Part shown: positions 1-8,356 of the stretch, in pieces
How positions within the stretch are numbered: the first letter of the stretch is position 1
Layout of the letters: every line of letters starts with the position of its first letter
Origin: Elusimicrobia bacterium RIFCSPLOWO2_01_FULL_54_10
GTDB taxonomy: Bacteria > Elusimicrobiota > Elusimicrobia > 2-02-FULL-39-32
Direction: 5' to 3'
DNA: 10,422 bases
Assembly (NCBI GenBank): GCA_001799975.1
Contig: MGUQ01000027.1
Coordinates: forward strand, 4,882-15,303
Made by a program: the position numbers and the translations under genes
Notes under the pieces: model-generated
Seen by the model: only the letters and a program-made list of their open reading frames with translations
Told to the model about the DNA's origin: nothing
Databases searched by the model: none

Positions 1-694
1 CCGCAGAAGCGTCTCCGATGGTTCCGAGAGCCTCAGACGCCCGCACGCGAACCTGGGGGGAAGGATCGGCCAAGTCTTTCATCAACACGGTGATATGATC
101 CGTGTTGCCCAAAACGGCCAGAGATTCCACGGCCTGGGTGCGGAGAATGTATTTGTCGCTTAAGACAAATTCCTTAAGAATGGGAATGGCCCGCGCGTCT
201 CCGATTTTGGCCATGGCTTTCATCGCCCGGGCCTTGACCACGTCAAATTCGTCCTTGAGCAGGTGTGTGAGCGGAGCCATGGCCCTGGCGTCGCCCACCG
301 CGCCCAGGGCTTCCGCCACGCTGCCCCGAACATAAAAGGACTTGTCGGCAAACGATTCCTTGATGACGCCCCAGGCCAGGGCCGCCAGAGTCATGGGGTC
401 GTCCGCCTGGAATGCCACGATCATCTGATCGTATGTTTCCTGAGCGGCCAAAAATTTATTTTGAGCGACGAGCGCTTTGATTTTGACGGTGAACGCGCCC
501 TGCGGAGGCGGATTTTTTTTAAGGAGGCCGTCGGCAATTTTGATGGCCTCCTCCGCCCGGCCTTTGGTCAGAGCTTCCTGCGCGCGCTCCAGTTTGCCGG
601 CGTCGCCGCCAAGGAGGGCAAAGGTCGGAACGGGATTGAAGGCTGCGGCGAGAAGAAGAAGGGGAAGAAGGGAAAGGGGACGGACGCGGATTAT
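1..694 (-). CDS. Exported TPR-like/HEAT-repeat protein, partial (3' end beyond window)
   Basis: The reading frame is open from about 694 to the left edge (231 codons, no stop), so the C-terminus is missing. With the ATA at 694-692 taken as codon 1, residues 1-26 form a classic signal peptide: arginines at 3 and 5, a Leu-rich core at 7-19, and a likely cleavage after PTFA (residue 26). Residues 32-92 look like TPR-type helical pairs. From about 122 there are HEAT (PBS-lyase-like) repeats of about 31 residues, each with the pattern VRxxAxxALGxxGDxxAxxxL (starting near 122, 152, 183, 215). Such proteins are binding scaffolds; the partner is unknown, and a periplasmic or envelope location is inferred. 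No ATG, GTG or TTG exists in frame near the signal peptide. The first in-frame ATG is at 424-422, which would delete signal and TPR parts. A GGAG lies 6 bases before the ATA and 9 before the ATC at 691. The start overlaps the atpC stop, so it is translationally coupled to the ATP synthase operon. Confidence 0.75.
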   Translation of the reverse strand, partial: MIRVRPLSLLPLLLLAAAFNPVPTFALLGGDAGKLERAQEALTKGRAEEAIKIADGLLKKNPPPQGAFTVKIKALVAQNKFLAAQETYDQMIVAFQADDPMTLAALAWGVIKESFADKSFYVRGSVAEALGAVGDARAMAPLTHLLKDEFDVVKARAMKAMAKIGDARAIPILKEFVLSDKYILRTQAVESLAVLGNTDHITVLMKDLADPSPQVRVRASEALGTIGDASA

Positions 695-1104
695 TTGCTT
701 CTCCGCCTGGACATGCCTTCGGCAATGCGGAGCCTCAGAAGCGCGCGCCGGAGCGCGGCCTGCGCCTGTTCCAAATCGGCCGGGCTGGCCGCTTTCTGCA
801 TGTCCTTGCGGGCCTTTTCTGCGGCCTGGCGGGCGCGTTCAGCGCTGATTTCGCCCTGCATTTCCGCGGTTTCCGCAAAAACATGGACGCGGTTTCTCAA
901 AACTTCCACAAAACCGCCGGAGACGGCAAAAAACTCCGTGCGGTCTCCGCTCTGAATTCGGAGCTCCCCGGTGGCCAGCTGAACCAACAGCGGAGCATGG
1001 CCGGGAAGGATGCCGATTTCACCCTCCAATGCGGGAATCGTTATGGAATCCGCTTGTTCGGAAAACGCCAGACGCTCGGGCGTGATGACTTCCAGATCAA
1101 GCAC
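691..1104 (-). CDS. atpC: F1Fo ATP synthase epsilon subunit
   Basis: Epsilon subunit of the F1 central stalk, 137 residues, the usual length. Residues 1-86 match the N-terminal beta-sandwich, with the family signature GxIGILPGHAPLL at 28-40 and GGFVEV at 63-68. Residues 88-130 are two charged helices that in other species contact the DELSEED loop of beta and restrain ATP hydrolysis. The segment ISAERA at 86-91 resembles the ATP-binding I(D/L)DxxRA motif of Bacillus-type epsilon but has Ser in place of Asp, so ATP sensing is uncertain. The start codon is GTG at 1104-1102, chosen because LDLEVITPE aligns with the family N-terminus and a GGAGG lies 8 bases upstream. It overlaps the end of the response regulator gene by 8 bases. 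It is separated from its normal neighbour atpD by the two signalling genes, an unusual arrangement. Confidence 0.96.
   Translation of the reverse strand: MLDLEVITPERLAFSEQADSITIPALEGEIGILPGHAPLLVQLATGELRIQSGDRTEFFAVSGGFVEVLRNRVHVFAETAEMQGEISAERARQAAEKARKDMQKAASPADLEQAQAALRRALLRLRIAEGMSRRRSK
701..706 (-). promoter_or_regulatory. Shine-Dalgarno for the HEAT-repeat gene, supporting an AUA or AUC start
   Basis: GCGGAG on the minus strand lies within the last codons of atpC. It is 6 bases upstream of ATA (694-692) and 9 upstream of ATC (691-689), both in the frame of the signal peptide. Since no standard start codon is available there, this site is the main evidence that initiation happens at this point. 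Confidence 0.45.
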
Positions 1105-1849
1105 CGGTTTTGCCTCCGCCGGACGGATTGCTGATGTCCAGCGTTTGGCTGATCACTTCCATCAGCTTCGTGATGTCCACGGGTTTGGACAGATACGCGA
1201 AGGATCCGCTTTTCATGGCGTTTTCCATCATCTCCGTCTGCGAGTGCCCCGTCACCATGATGACGGGCAGGTCCGGGCGGACGGTCTTGATTTGTTTCAA
1301 TGTTTCCAGGCCGTTGATGCCGGGAAGTTGGAGATCAAGAAGGATCACCTGGAATTTCCGTTCCTTGATGCTTTTGATGCACTCTTCGCCGCTCTGAGTT
1401 TCCATCACTTTGTAGCCTTTTCTTTCCAGAATCACCTTGTAGGAGGCGCGGTCCTCCACGCTGTCGTCCACCAGGAGGATGAGCGTCTTGTTTTCAATGC
1501 ATTCGCCGATCACTTCCAGAATCCGCTCCATGTCAAAAGGTTTGTAAAGCACCGCGTACGCGCCTTCGTGAATGGCCCGGCGGATTTCATCTTCAAGCGC
1601 GAAAGCGGTCATCATGATGACCGGCACTTTAGGGTTGATTTCCTTGATCTTGATGTAGGCGTCCACTCCGTTCAATCCCGGCATTTTGATGTCCATGATG
1701 ACCAGGCCGTAATCCCGCTTTTTGATTTCTTCGAGGGCTTTTAGGCCGTCTTCAGCCACATAAACTTCATATCCCCGCTTGGCCAGGATGCCTTTCAAAG
1801 TCAGCCGCATGCTGGCCTGGTCGTCCACGACAAGAATGTTCACTCTCAT
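1097..1849 (-). CDS. Response regulator with two receiver domains and no output domain
   Basis: A 250-residue protein made of two REC domains in tandem. REC1 (about 4-118) has acidic D9/D10, phospho-acceptor D53, T81 and K103. REC2 (about 122-238) has D128/D129, D172, T200 and K222. Both therefore keep the full phosphorylation set. About 12 residues follow (ISNPSGGGKTGA), leaving no room for a DNA-binding or enzymatic output. It probably works as a phosphate relay, a phosphate sink or a protein-protein switch; the direct partner is likely the kinase encoded just upstream. The ATG at 1849 is only 2 bases from the GGAGG core, while a GTG at codon 3 (1843-1841) is 8 bases away, so the real start may be that GTG. 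It begins 7 bases after the kinase stop and overlaps atpC by 8 bases. Its position between atpD and atpC is odd. Confidence 0.92.
   Translation of the reverse strand: MRVNILVVDDQASMRLTLKGILAKRGYEVYVAEDGLKALEEIKKRDYGLVIMDIKMPGLNGVDAYIKIKEINPKVPVIMMTAFALEDEIRRAIHEGAYAVLYKPFDMERILEVIGECIENKTLILLVDDSVEDRASYKVILERKGYKVMETQSGEECIKSIKERKFQVILLDLQLPGINGLETLKQIKTVRPDLPVIMVTGHSQTEMMENAMKSGSFAYLSKPVDITKLMEVISQTLDISNPSGGGKTGA
1113..1117 (-). promoter_or_regulatory. atpC Shine-Dalgarno inside the response regulator gene
   Basis: GGAGG on the minus strand is 8 bases upstream of the GTG start of atpC. It lies in the codons for the Gly-rich tail (SGGGKTGA) of the response regulator. This settles the GTG as the atpC start and means the regulator's last residues also serve as the atpC ribosome-binding site. 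Confidence 0.7.
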
Positions 1850-1850
1850 G

Positions 1851-1858
1851 TCCTCCTT
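1851..1858 (-). promoter_or_regulatory. Strong Shine-Dalgarno of the twin-receiver regulator
   Basis: AAGGAGGA on the minus strand overlaps the TAA stop of the histidine kinase. One base separates it from the ATG at 1849, which is too close by the usual spacing; the GTG two codons further on is better placed. The overlap couples kinase and regulator translation. Confidence 0.65.
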
Positions 1859-3182
1859 AAAAAACCCTCTTCGCTTCCAGGGGCAATATTACAATAAATT
1901 CACTGCCTTTGCCCACCGCCGAGCGGACCTCAATTTTTCCTCCGTGGGCCTCCACAATGCCGGTGCAGATGGCAAGACCCAGGCCCGTGCCCTTGTCTTT
2001 GGTGGTAAAAAGCGGCTCAAAAATCTTATTGATGTTTTCTTCTGGAATACCCGATCCCGTGTCTTTGAAAACAATCTGAACGGCTTTTCCCTGTTCGCCG
2101 ATTTCGAGCTCCGTAGTGATGGTGAGGCTCCCGCCTTCGGGCATGGCCTGGCAGGCGTTGGTCGCCAGGTTGATAAACACCTGCCTCAGGCGCAGCGGGT
2201 CCGCCAGAACTTGCGGCAGGCCCCGCGCGAATGATTCAGTCCAGGTCACGCCGGGCGGCGTATCCAGCACGCTTTTCACTTCGGCGAGCAGGCCGTTGAT
2301 GTCCGTCATGTGGGGGTGAAGCTTGCCCACTTTGGAATAGTCCAGAAGGTCTGAAATGATGGCGGTGGCGCTCTTGATCTCGGATTCGATCACTTCAATG
2401 AATTCGGGAATCGACGGGTCTTTTTCAACCAGGTTGCTGGCGGGGATGGCGTCTTTGATGTAGTACACGGCGTTCTTGATGGCGCCGAGCGGATTGCGCA
2501 GTTCGTGGCCCACGCCGGAAGCCAGACGGCCGATGGCCGCCATTTTTTCCTGCAGCAGGATTTGATCCTGAAGTTTCGTCAAATCGTTATAAGCGCGCTC
2601 CAGCTGGGAGGCCCGCAGGGCCTCGCGCACCAAGTAGTGATAAATGAAAACGTTAAAAACCACCACCAGCAGGGCAATCGCGGCCAAAATCATGCGCACC
2701 CTGCGTCGCAGCATGTTGAAATCCTCATTCGAGATCTGCACAGCCGCAATGCCGATGGATCTGGACTGGCGGCCCATCACGGGTGCCAAGTACAGGTTGC
2801 GGTATGCGCCTTCGTGGGTTTCCGTGGCGTTTAAGAATTTGAGGCGGTCGGGGTCCAGGGGAAGGTCAAATTCTTCTCCGTCCTGATATGCTTTCTGTCC
2901 TTTGAAATTTAGGAAGGCCGTGGCAATCACTCCCTTGTCCTTTTCGCGAACCAGATTGGAAAGATTTTTCAGGGATTCGGCGTCCCGGTTTAAGAACGGG
3001 GTGGACCCGGATTTGGAAAGAGTTTCCACCATGTTCTGACCCGCCCTGATCCTATCAGCTTTTTCAATTCCCAGATAAAGCTGGAGGGTCCACCAGGAAA
3101 GGCCGATGACAAAACAGACAAGAAGGACGATGAGGGGGAGAACAAATATTTTCTGAAAACGGTTTATGATGGAGCGTTTCAT
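1857..3182 (-). CDS. Membrane-bound sensor histidine kinase
   Basis: A 441-residue transmembrane sensor kinase. TM1 is about 14-34 and TM2 about 163-183, enclosing a periplasmic region of about 128 residues. The stretch VIATAFLNFKGQKAYQDG (85-102) is reminiscent of a Cache/PDC-type fold, but this is weak. There is no HAMP domain; a helical linker (185-212) leads to the HisKA domain with H226 in SGVGHELRNP. The ATP-binding domain has an N-box (N342 in NLATNACQAM), G1 (DTGSGIP, 374-380), F-box (FEPLFTTK, 388-395) and G2 (GTGLGL, 398-403). It therefore appears catalytically complete and resembles NtrB-like kinases. The ATG at 3182 lies 18 bases after the atpD stop, and no good Shine-Dalgarno is visible there. 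The gene continues straight into the twin-receiver regulator. The ligand cannot be told from sequence; an envelope or energy-state signal is a guess from context. Confidence 0.93.
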   Translation of the reverse strand: MKRSIINRFQKIFVLPLIVLLVCFVIGLSWWTLQLYLGIEKADRIRAGQNMVETLSKSGSTPFLNRDAESLKNLSNLVREKDKGVIATAFLNFKGQKAYQDGEEFDLPLDPDRLKFLNATETHEGAYRNLYLAPVMGRQSRSIGIAAVQISNEDFNMLRRRVRMILAAIALLVVVFNVFIYHYLVREALRASQLERAYNDLTKLQDQILLQEKMAAIGRLASGVGHELRNPLGAIKNAVYYIKDAIPASNLVEKDPSIPEFIEVIESEIKSATAIISDLLDYSKVGKLHPHMTDINGLLAEVKSVLDTPPGVTWTESFARGLPQVLADPLRLRQVFINLATNACQAMPEGGSLTITTELEIGEQGKAVQIVFKDTGSGIPEENINKIFEPLFTTKDKGTGLGLAICTGIVEAHGGKIEVRSAVGKGSEFIVILPLEAKRVF

Positions 3183-3200
3183 GGAGTTACGGGAGGAGCC

Positions 3201-4619
<1,419 letters not shown>

Positions 4620-4627
4620 TTACAATA

Positions 4628-5509
4628 TTAGCTTAAAGCTTCTGCGCCGCCTACAAGTTCGGCAATTTCCCGCGTGATGATGGCCTGGCGCGAACGGTTG
4701 AGCCGGAGCGTGAGCGCTTCAATAAGTTCCTTGGCATTTTTGCTGGCGCTGTCCATGGCCGACATCCTGGCACCCAGCTCCGCGGCGTAGGACTCCATGA
4801 GCACCCTGAAAATCTGGGACTTGACATAGCGCGGCAGAAGCGCGGCCAGAAGGTCCTCCCTCCGAGGCTCATATATGAAGTCAGTCTGTGCGTCCGACAA
4901 AATTTTAGCGGGCCGCTCCACCGGCAGAAGTTTTTCCGCCGTCAAGTTCTGTTGCAAGACGGATTTGAATTGGTTGTAAATCACCGTCACCTCGGCCAGC
5001 TCGTCCTTCTGGAAAGCGGCCATGATGTCTTCGCCGATGATTTCCGCGTGTTTGTAAGAAAGGTTTCCAAAGATCTGAACATACTCGCCGCGGAGCTCAA
5101 ACCCGAGCCGCTTCAAGAAATCCCGCCCCTTGCGGCCCACGATGAAAAAATGAATTTCTTTGTCCTTGTTGGTCGCGATGAACTCGCCTGCCTTCTTGAT
5201 TAAATTGGTATTGAAAGATCCGCAGAGGCCTTTGTCGGCCGTGACCAGCAGAAGGCCCACCTTGTTTGTGGCATGGCGCGCAAAAAGCGGGTGGGGAAAA
5301 AGATTTAAGTCGGCGGCATCGCCCGTCACAACGCGCCCAGCCAAATCTGTGAGCATGTCGCGCATTTTGACGGCAAAAGGACGCGCCTGCAGAATCCGGC
5401 TCTGCGCGGATTTCAGGCGCGCGGCAGCCACCATTTTCATGGCCTTGGTGATCTGTTGGGTCGATTTGACCGTCTTGATTTTTTTACGGAATTCGCGCAG
5501 GGAAGCCAT
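4628..5509 (-). CDS. atpG: F1Fo ATP synthase gamma subunit
   Basis: Central-shaft subunit that rotates inside the alpha3beta3 ring, 293 residues, normal length. The N-terminal helix carries the conserved REFRKKIKTVKSTQQITKAM segment (5-24), and the C-terminal helix has the signature ASKNAKELIEALTLRLNRSRQ followed by ITREIAELVGGAEAL. The middle domain is present (LLLVTADKGLCGSFN). The ATG at 5509 is one base after the TAA of the epimerase gene (TAACATG), so translation probably depends on ribosomes coming from that gene; no strong Shine-Dalgarno is seen before it. In most bacteria atpG follows atpA directly, so here the epimerase has taken over the upstream position. Confidence 0.97.
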   Translation of the reverse strand: MASLREFRKKIKTVKSTQQITKAMKMVAAARLKSAQSRILQARPFAVKMRDMLTDLAGRVVTGDAADLNLFPHPLFARHATNKVGLLLVTADKGLCGSFNTNLIKKAGEFIATNKDKEIHFFIVGRKGRDFLKRLGFELRGEYVQIFGNLSYKHAEIIGEDIMAAFQKDELAEVTVIYNQFKSVLQQNLTAEKLLPVERPAKILSDAQTDFIYEPRREDLLAALLPRYVKSQIFRVLMESYAAELGARMSAMDSASKNAKELIEALTLRLNRSRQAIITREIAELVGGAEALS

Positions 5510-5547
5510 GTTAAATGGGCACGGAAGCGCTTTTTAAGATGGCCGCA
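5505..5547 (-). repeat. Direct-repeat candidate, copy at epimerase/atpG junction
   Basis: On the minus strand this copy starts with TGCGG, runs through CTTAAAAAG and ends with TAACATGGC, covering the last codons of the epimerase and the start of atpG. It resembles the copy at 6433-6469 with small gaps. The last 9 bases are identical in the two copies; the rest is imperfect and could be chance. Confidence 0.35.
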
Positions 5548-6437
5548 TAGTCGCGGATGCCCGCATCCGGAGTGAACTGGCAGCGGAATTTCAAAACCTT
5601 CTGCGAATACGCCATGTCCGCCTGGGTCTGGTCCTGATAGAACGAATAGGGATTGTCGAAATATTCCGTGGGCTTGCTCGCGCCCAGGGCGCCGTTCAAA
5701 GCCTCGATCACTTTATTAAAGGAAGTGGGAATGCCCGTCCCCACATTGAATGCAAATGCGCCGCGCTCGGAAAATTCCAAAGCCTTCAAGTTGGCCAGCA
5801 CAACATCTTTGACATAAATAAAATCCCGGAACTGGTCTCCCCATTTAAAAACCCGGGGAGCTTTTCCGGAAGCAATTTGAGAATAAAGCTGGTACACCAT
5901 GCTGGCCGCATGCATTTTGTGCACTTCACGCGGCCCATACACATTGAAATAGCGCAGGCCCACCACAGACATCTCCGGGTTTTTTTCACAAAACCGGGCG
6001 GCGGTCTTTTCCATCTCCACCTTGCTCTCGCCATAAATGTTGGCGGGCGCGGGCGTGTCCTTCTCACTCATGGGCACTTTGCCTTTGCCGTAAGTGGCAG
6101 CGCTTGAAGCATACGCCACCTTGCGGCAGCCCGTGGATTTGGCGAACTCCAGAATTTTCAAGAAGGCCTCGACATTGGTGGAATACATCAGTTTGGAATC
6201 GGTCACCGTGGTGTCGGTGATGGCCGCCTGGTGAAAAATGGCGTCAAATTTTCCGAGAGAGGCGTAATCGTGATTGCGGATGTCCCCGGGAATAAATTTT
6301 CCTTTGAAGTCCCGCAAGTTGTCTTTGGATCCCGGCGTGGAATTGCAAAGCCCCACCACTTCGTTTTTTTGAGAGATCAGGACGGAGAGGTTGGAGCCTA
6401 TGAAGCCGGAAGCCCCGGTAACGAGGTATCGCGCCAT
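5511..6437 (-). CDS. hldD: HldD-type ADP-L-glycero-D-manno-heptose 6-epimerase, embedded in the atp operon
   Basis: An extended short-chain dehydrogenase/epimerase of 308 residues. E. coli HldD has 310 and makes the heptose precursor of LPS inner core in the cytoplasm. The NAD(P) motif GASGFIG is at 8-14. The catalytic region has YASSAATYG (109-117), then Y135 and K139 in YGESK. HldD fingerprints follow: AIFHQAA (66-72), RYFNVYGPREVHK (162-174, with K174 matching the second catalytic base of HldD), RDFIYVKDV (204-212), and TQAD (271-274). No acidic residue follows the second beta strand (GLCNS, 29-33), which may favour NADP. The ATG at 6437 is chosen because the Rossmann fold begins there and it lies one base after the atpA stop; the longer frame to 6611 is only an out-of-frame reading of atpA. 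Other HldD-like epimerases with different sugars remain possible. This gene is not normally part of an atp operon. Confidence 0.82.
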   Translation of the reverse strand: MARYLVTGASGFIGSNLSVLISQKNEVVGLCNSTPGSKDNLRDFKGKFIPGDIRNHDYASLGKFDAIFHQAAITDTTVTDSKLMYSTNVEAFLKILEFAKSTGCRKVAYASSAATYGKGKVPMSEKDTPAPANIYGESKVEMEKTAARFCEKNPEMSVVGLRYFNVYGPREVHKMHAASMVYQLYSQIASGKAPRVFKWGDQFRDFIYVKDVVLANLKALEFSERGAFAFNVGTGIPTSFNKVIEALNGALGASKPTEYFDNPYSFYQDQTQADMAYSQKVLKFRCQFTPDAGIRDYAAILKSASVPI

Positions 6438-6469
6438 GTTATGCGGCAAATCCCTTTTTAAAATCCGCA
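6433..6469 (-). repeat. Direct-repeat candidate, copy at atpA/epimerase junction
   Basis: Partner of 5505-5547. On the minus strand it has TGCGG, then TTTAAAAAG, then TAACATGGC, spanning the last codons of atpA and the start of the epimerase. The two TAACATGGC units are 928 bases apart, exactly one epimerase gene plus its stop and spacer base. Confidence 0.35.
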
Positions 6470-7947
6470 ACGACGACGGAAAAGCGCCCTTTGAGGGCAT
6501 CATCGATCGTCTTCTTCTCGCGGATTTCAGAAAGAATGTCCGCGTGCTTCTGTTCCAGGAACTTGAAGAATTCCGTTTCGAATTTATTGATGGCTGTGAC
6601 GGGCACATCATCGATCAGGCCATTGACGCCCGCGAAAATGATGGCCACCTGTTTTTCCACGGGCAAGGGACGGTACTGATCTTGTTTTAAGATTTCCACC
6701 ATGCGTTCGCCGCGGGCCAGCTGCTGCTTGGAAGATTTGTCCAGGTCGGATCCGAACTGGGCAAAAGCGGCAAGCTCGTTGTATTGTGCCAGGTCCAGAC
6801 GCAAGCGGCCAGCCACCTGCCTCATGGCTTTGATCTGGGCGCTGCCGCCTACGCGGGACACGGAGAGGCCCACGTTCACCGCGGGCCGCACGCCGGAGAA
6901 GAAAAGCCCCGATTCCAGATAAATCTGGCCGTCAGTGATGGAAATGACGTTGGTGGGAATGTAGGCGGAAACGTCGCCGGCCTGGGTTTCGATGATGGGA
7001 AGCGCTGTCAGAGAGCCGCCGCCATTTTTGTCCGACAGTTTGCTGGCGCGCTCGAGCAGGCGGGAGTGTAAATAAAATACGTCGCCCGGATATGCCTCGC
7101 GGCCTGGCGGACGGCGGAGCAGAAGTGAAATCTGGCGGTACGCCTGAGCGTGTTTGGAAAGATCGTCAAAAATGCAAAGCGCGTGGCGGCCCTTCCACAT
7201 GAACTCTTCGCCCATGGCCGTGCCCGAATATGGGGCGATGAACTGCAGGGGGGCCGGGTCCGAGGCGGAGGCGGAAACCACGATGGTATATTCCATGGCC
7301 CCGAAATTTTCCAGTTTCTGCACCACCTGGGCCACGGTGGACTGCTTTTGGCCGATGGCCACATAGATGCAAACCACATTTTGTCCCTTTTGATTTATGA
7401 TGGTGTCGATGGCGATTGCGGTTTTCCCTGTTTGGCGATCGCCAATGATGAGCTCACGCTGTCCTCGGCCGATGGGAATCATGGAATCGATGGCTTTAAT
7501 GCCCGTTTGCAAAGGTTCATGAACGGATTTCCGCTCCACCACGCCCGGAGCAATGACTTCCACGGGCCGGGTGCCCGTATTTTTGATGGGGCCCTTCCCG
7601 TCTATCGGCTGGCCGAGAGGATTGACCACACGCCCGATCATGCCGTCGCCCACGGGCACATTCATGATTTTCCCGGAGCGGCGCACTTCGTCGCCTTCGC
7701 GGATCAGGCGGGACTCGCCCAAAAGCACGCAGCCGACATTTTCTTTTTCCAGATTGAGCGCCATGCCGGAAACGCCGCGTGGGAATTCCAGCAGTTCTCC
7801 GGCCACCGCGTTTTCCAGACCCCAAACGCGGGCAATGCCGTCGCCCACCTGCAGCACATAGCCCACTTCCTTGAGCTCGGTCTTAGCGTCAAATCCCTGA
7901 ATCTGTTTTTTCAATACGCTTGTGATTTCTTCCGGTTTAATGGCCAT
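6439..7947 (-). CDS. atpA: F1Fo ATP synthase alpha subunit
   Basis: Non-catalytic nucleotide-binding subunit of F1, 502 residues, normal length. Walker A GDRQTGKT is at 169-176, the [11 protein letters not shown] motif of the N-terminal barrel at 34-44, and the arginine finger R365 in SVSRVGG (362-368). The N-terminal helix ([16 protein letters not shown]) to which the delta subunit binds in other species is present, which matters because delta itself is reduced here. The ATG at 7947 is preceded by AAGGAG at good spacing and overlaps the end of atpH by 11 bases. The TAA stop at 6441-6439 is followed after one base by the ATG of the epimerase rather than atpG. Confidence 0.98.
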   Translation of the reverse strand: MAIKPEEITSVLKKQIQGFDAKTELKEVGYVLQVGDGIARVWGLENAVAGELLEFPRGVSGMALNLEKENVGCVLLGESRLIREGDEVRRSGKIMNVPVGDGMIGRVVNPLGQPIDGKGPIKNTGTRPVEVIAPGVVERKSVHEPLQTGIKAIDSMIPIGRGQRELIIGDRQTGKTAIAIDTIINQKGQNVVCIYVAIGQKQSTVAQVVQKLENFGAMEYTIVVSASASDPAPLQFIAPYSGTAMGEEFMWKGRHALCIFDDLSKHAQAYRQISLLLRRPPGREAYPGDVFYLHSRLLERASKLSDKNGGGSLTALPIIETQAGDVSAYIPTNVISITDGQIYLESGLFFSGVRPAVNVGLSVSRVGGSAQIKAMRQVAGRLRLDLAQYNELAAFAQFGSDLDKSSKQQLARGERMVEILKQDQYRPLPVEKQVAIIFAGVNGLIDDVPVTAINKFETEFFKFLEQKHADILSEIREKKTIDDALKGRFSVVVADFKKGFAA

Positions 7948-8356
7948 GGGAACTCCTTAAGATAGACTGTAAATTTTTCAGGCGGTTTTTTAGGCTTCCG
8001 TCAATGACGGTGTCGCCCGCCTGGGCGACAAGGCCCGCGAGAAGGCCGGGCTCAACGGTGGTTTCCACCGTTACATCTTTCTTGAAATAAGCGGAGAGCG
8101 CTTTCTCAATCTCTTTTTGTGCGGCCGCATCCAACGGAATGGCGGAGCGCACTTGCGCGCGCACTCGCCCTTGCGCTTTCTCCGTTTCGCTCTGAAAGCG
8201 CGCCAGAATGAGCGGCAGGAGCGCCAATCGCTTATTTGCCTTCAATATGTCCAGAAAGTTAAGGATCAGCGAGCGCTCCGCTTCAGCGTTGCGGGCCTCC
8301 TGGGAGGCCAAAAATAAAGCCCTGGCATAGCGCCCGGCAACGGCAGTTTCTTTCAC
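7937..8356 (-). CDS. atpH: F1Fo ATP synthase delta subunit, compact form
   Basis: Peripheral-stalk subunit linking b to the top of F1. The protein is 139 residues, against about 175-185 in most bacteria. The first helix is typical ([17 protein letters not shown], 5-21), and from about 29 on ([26 protein letters not shown]) it matches what are normally helices 5 and 6 of the N-terminal bundle. The C-terminal domain is complete, with the signature [19 protein letters not shown] (108-126). By comparison about 40 residues, the middle helices, are missing. The frame is uninterrupted and keeps coupling to both neighbours, so this looks like a reduced family member rather than a damaged gene. The start is GTG at 8356-8354, overlapping the TGA of atpF by 4 bases. 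Confidence 0.93.
   Translation of the reverse strand: MKETAVAGRYARALFLASQEARNAEAERSLILNFLDILKANKRLALLPLILARFQSETEKAQGRVRAQVRSAIPLDAAAQKEIEKALSAYFKKDVTVETTVEPGLLAGLVAQAGDTVIDGSLKNRLKNLQSILRSSHGH

Noticed and set aside
519..725. Minus-strand short frame starting with ATG at 725 as a separate small gene.
   Set aside because: Ser/Pro/Arg-rich, overlaps both atpC and the HEAT-repeat frame, and shows no signal or domain; the neighbouring frame carries the convincing signal peptide and repeats.
1010..1744. Plus-strand open frame (244 codons) opposite the regulator and atpC.
   Set aside because: It mirrors Asp/Ile/Val codons of the receiver domains, giving Phe/His/Asp-rich nonsense, and has no ribosome site or recognisable motif.
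3183..3200. Terminator or separate promoter between atpD and the kinase.
   Set aside because: The gap is only 18 bases, with no T-run and no room for -35/-10 boxes; read-through from the operon is simpler.
6438..6611. N-terminal extension of the epimerase reading frame back to an ATG at 6611.
   Set aside because: This part is an out-of-frame reading of the atpA 3' end, is Ser/Arg-rich with no family match, and the Rossmann motif starts right after the ATG at 6437.
7150..7965. Long plus-strand open frame (271 codons) opposite atpA and atpH.
   Set aside because: Composition is His/Gly/Asp-rich with no domain, and it lies antisense to a highly conserved gene; it is a by-product of codon usage.
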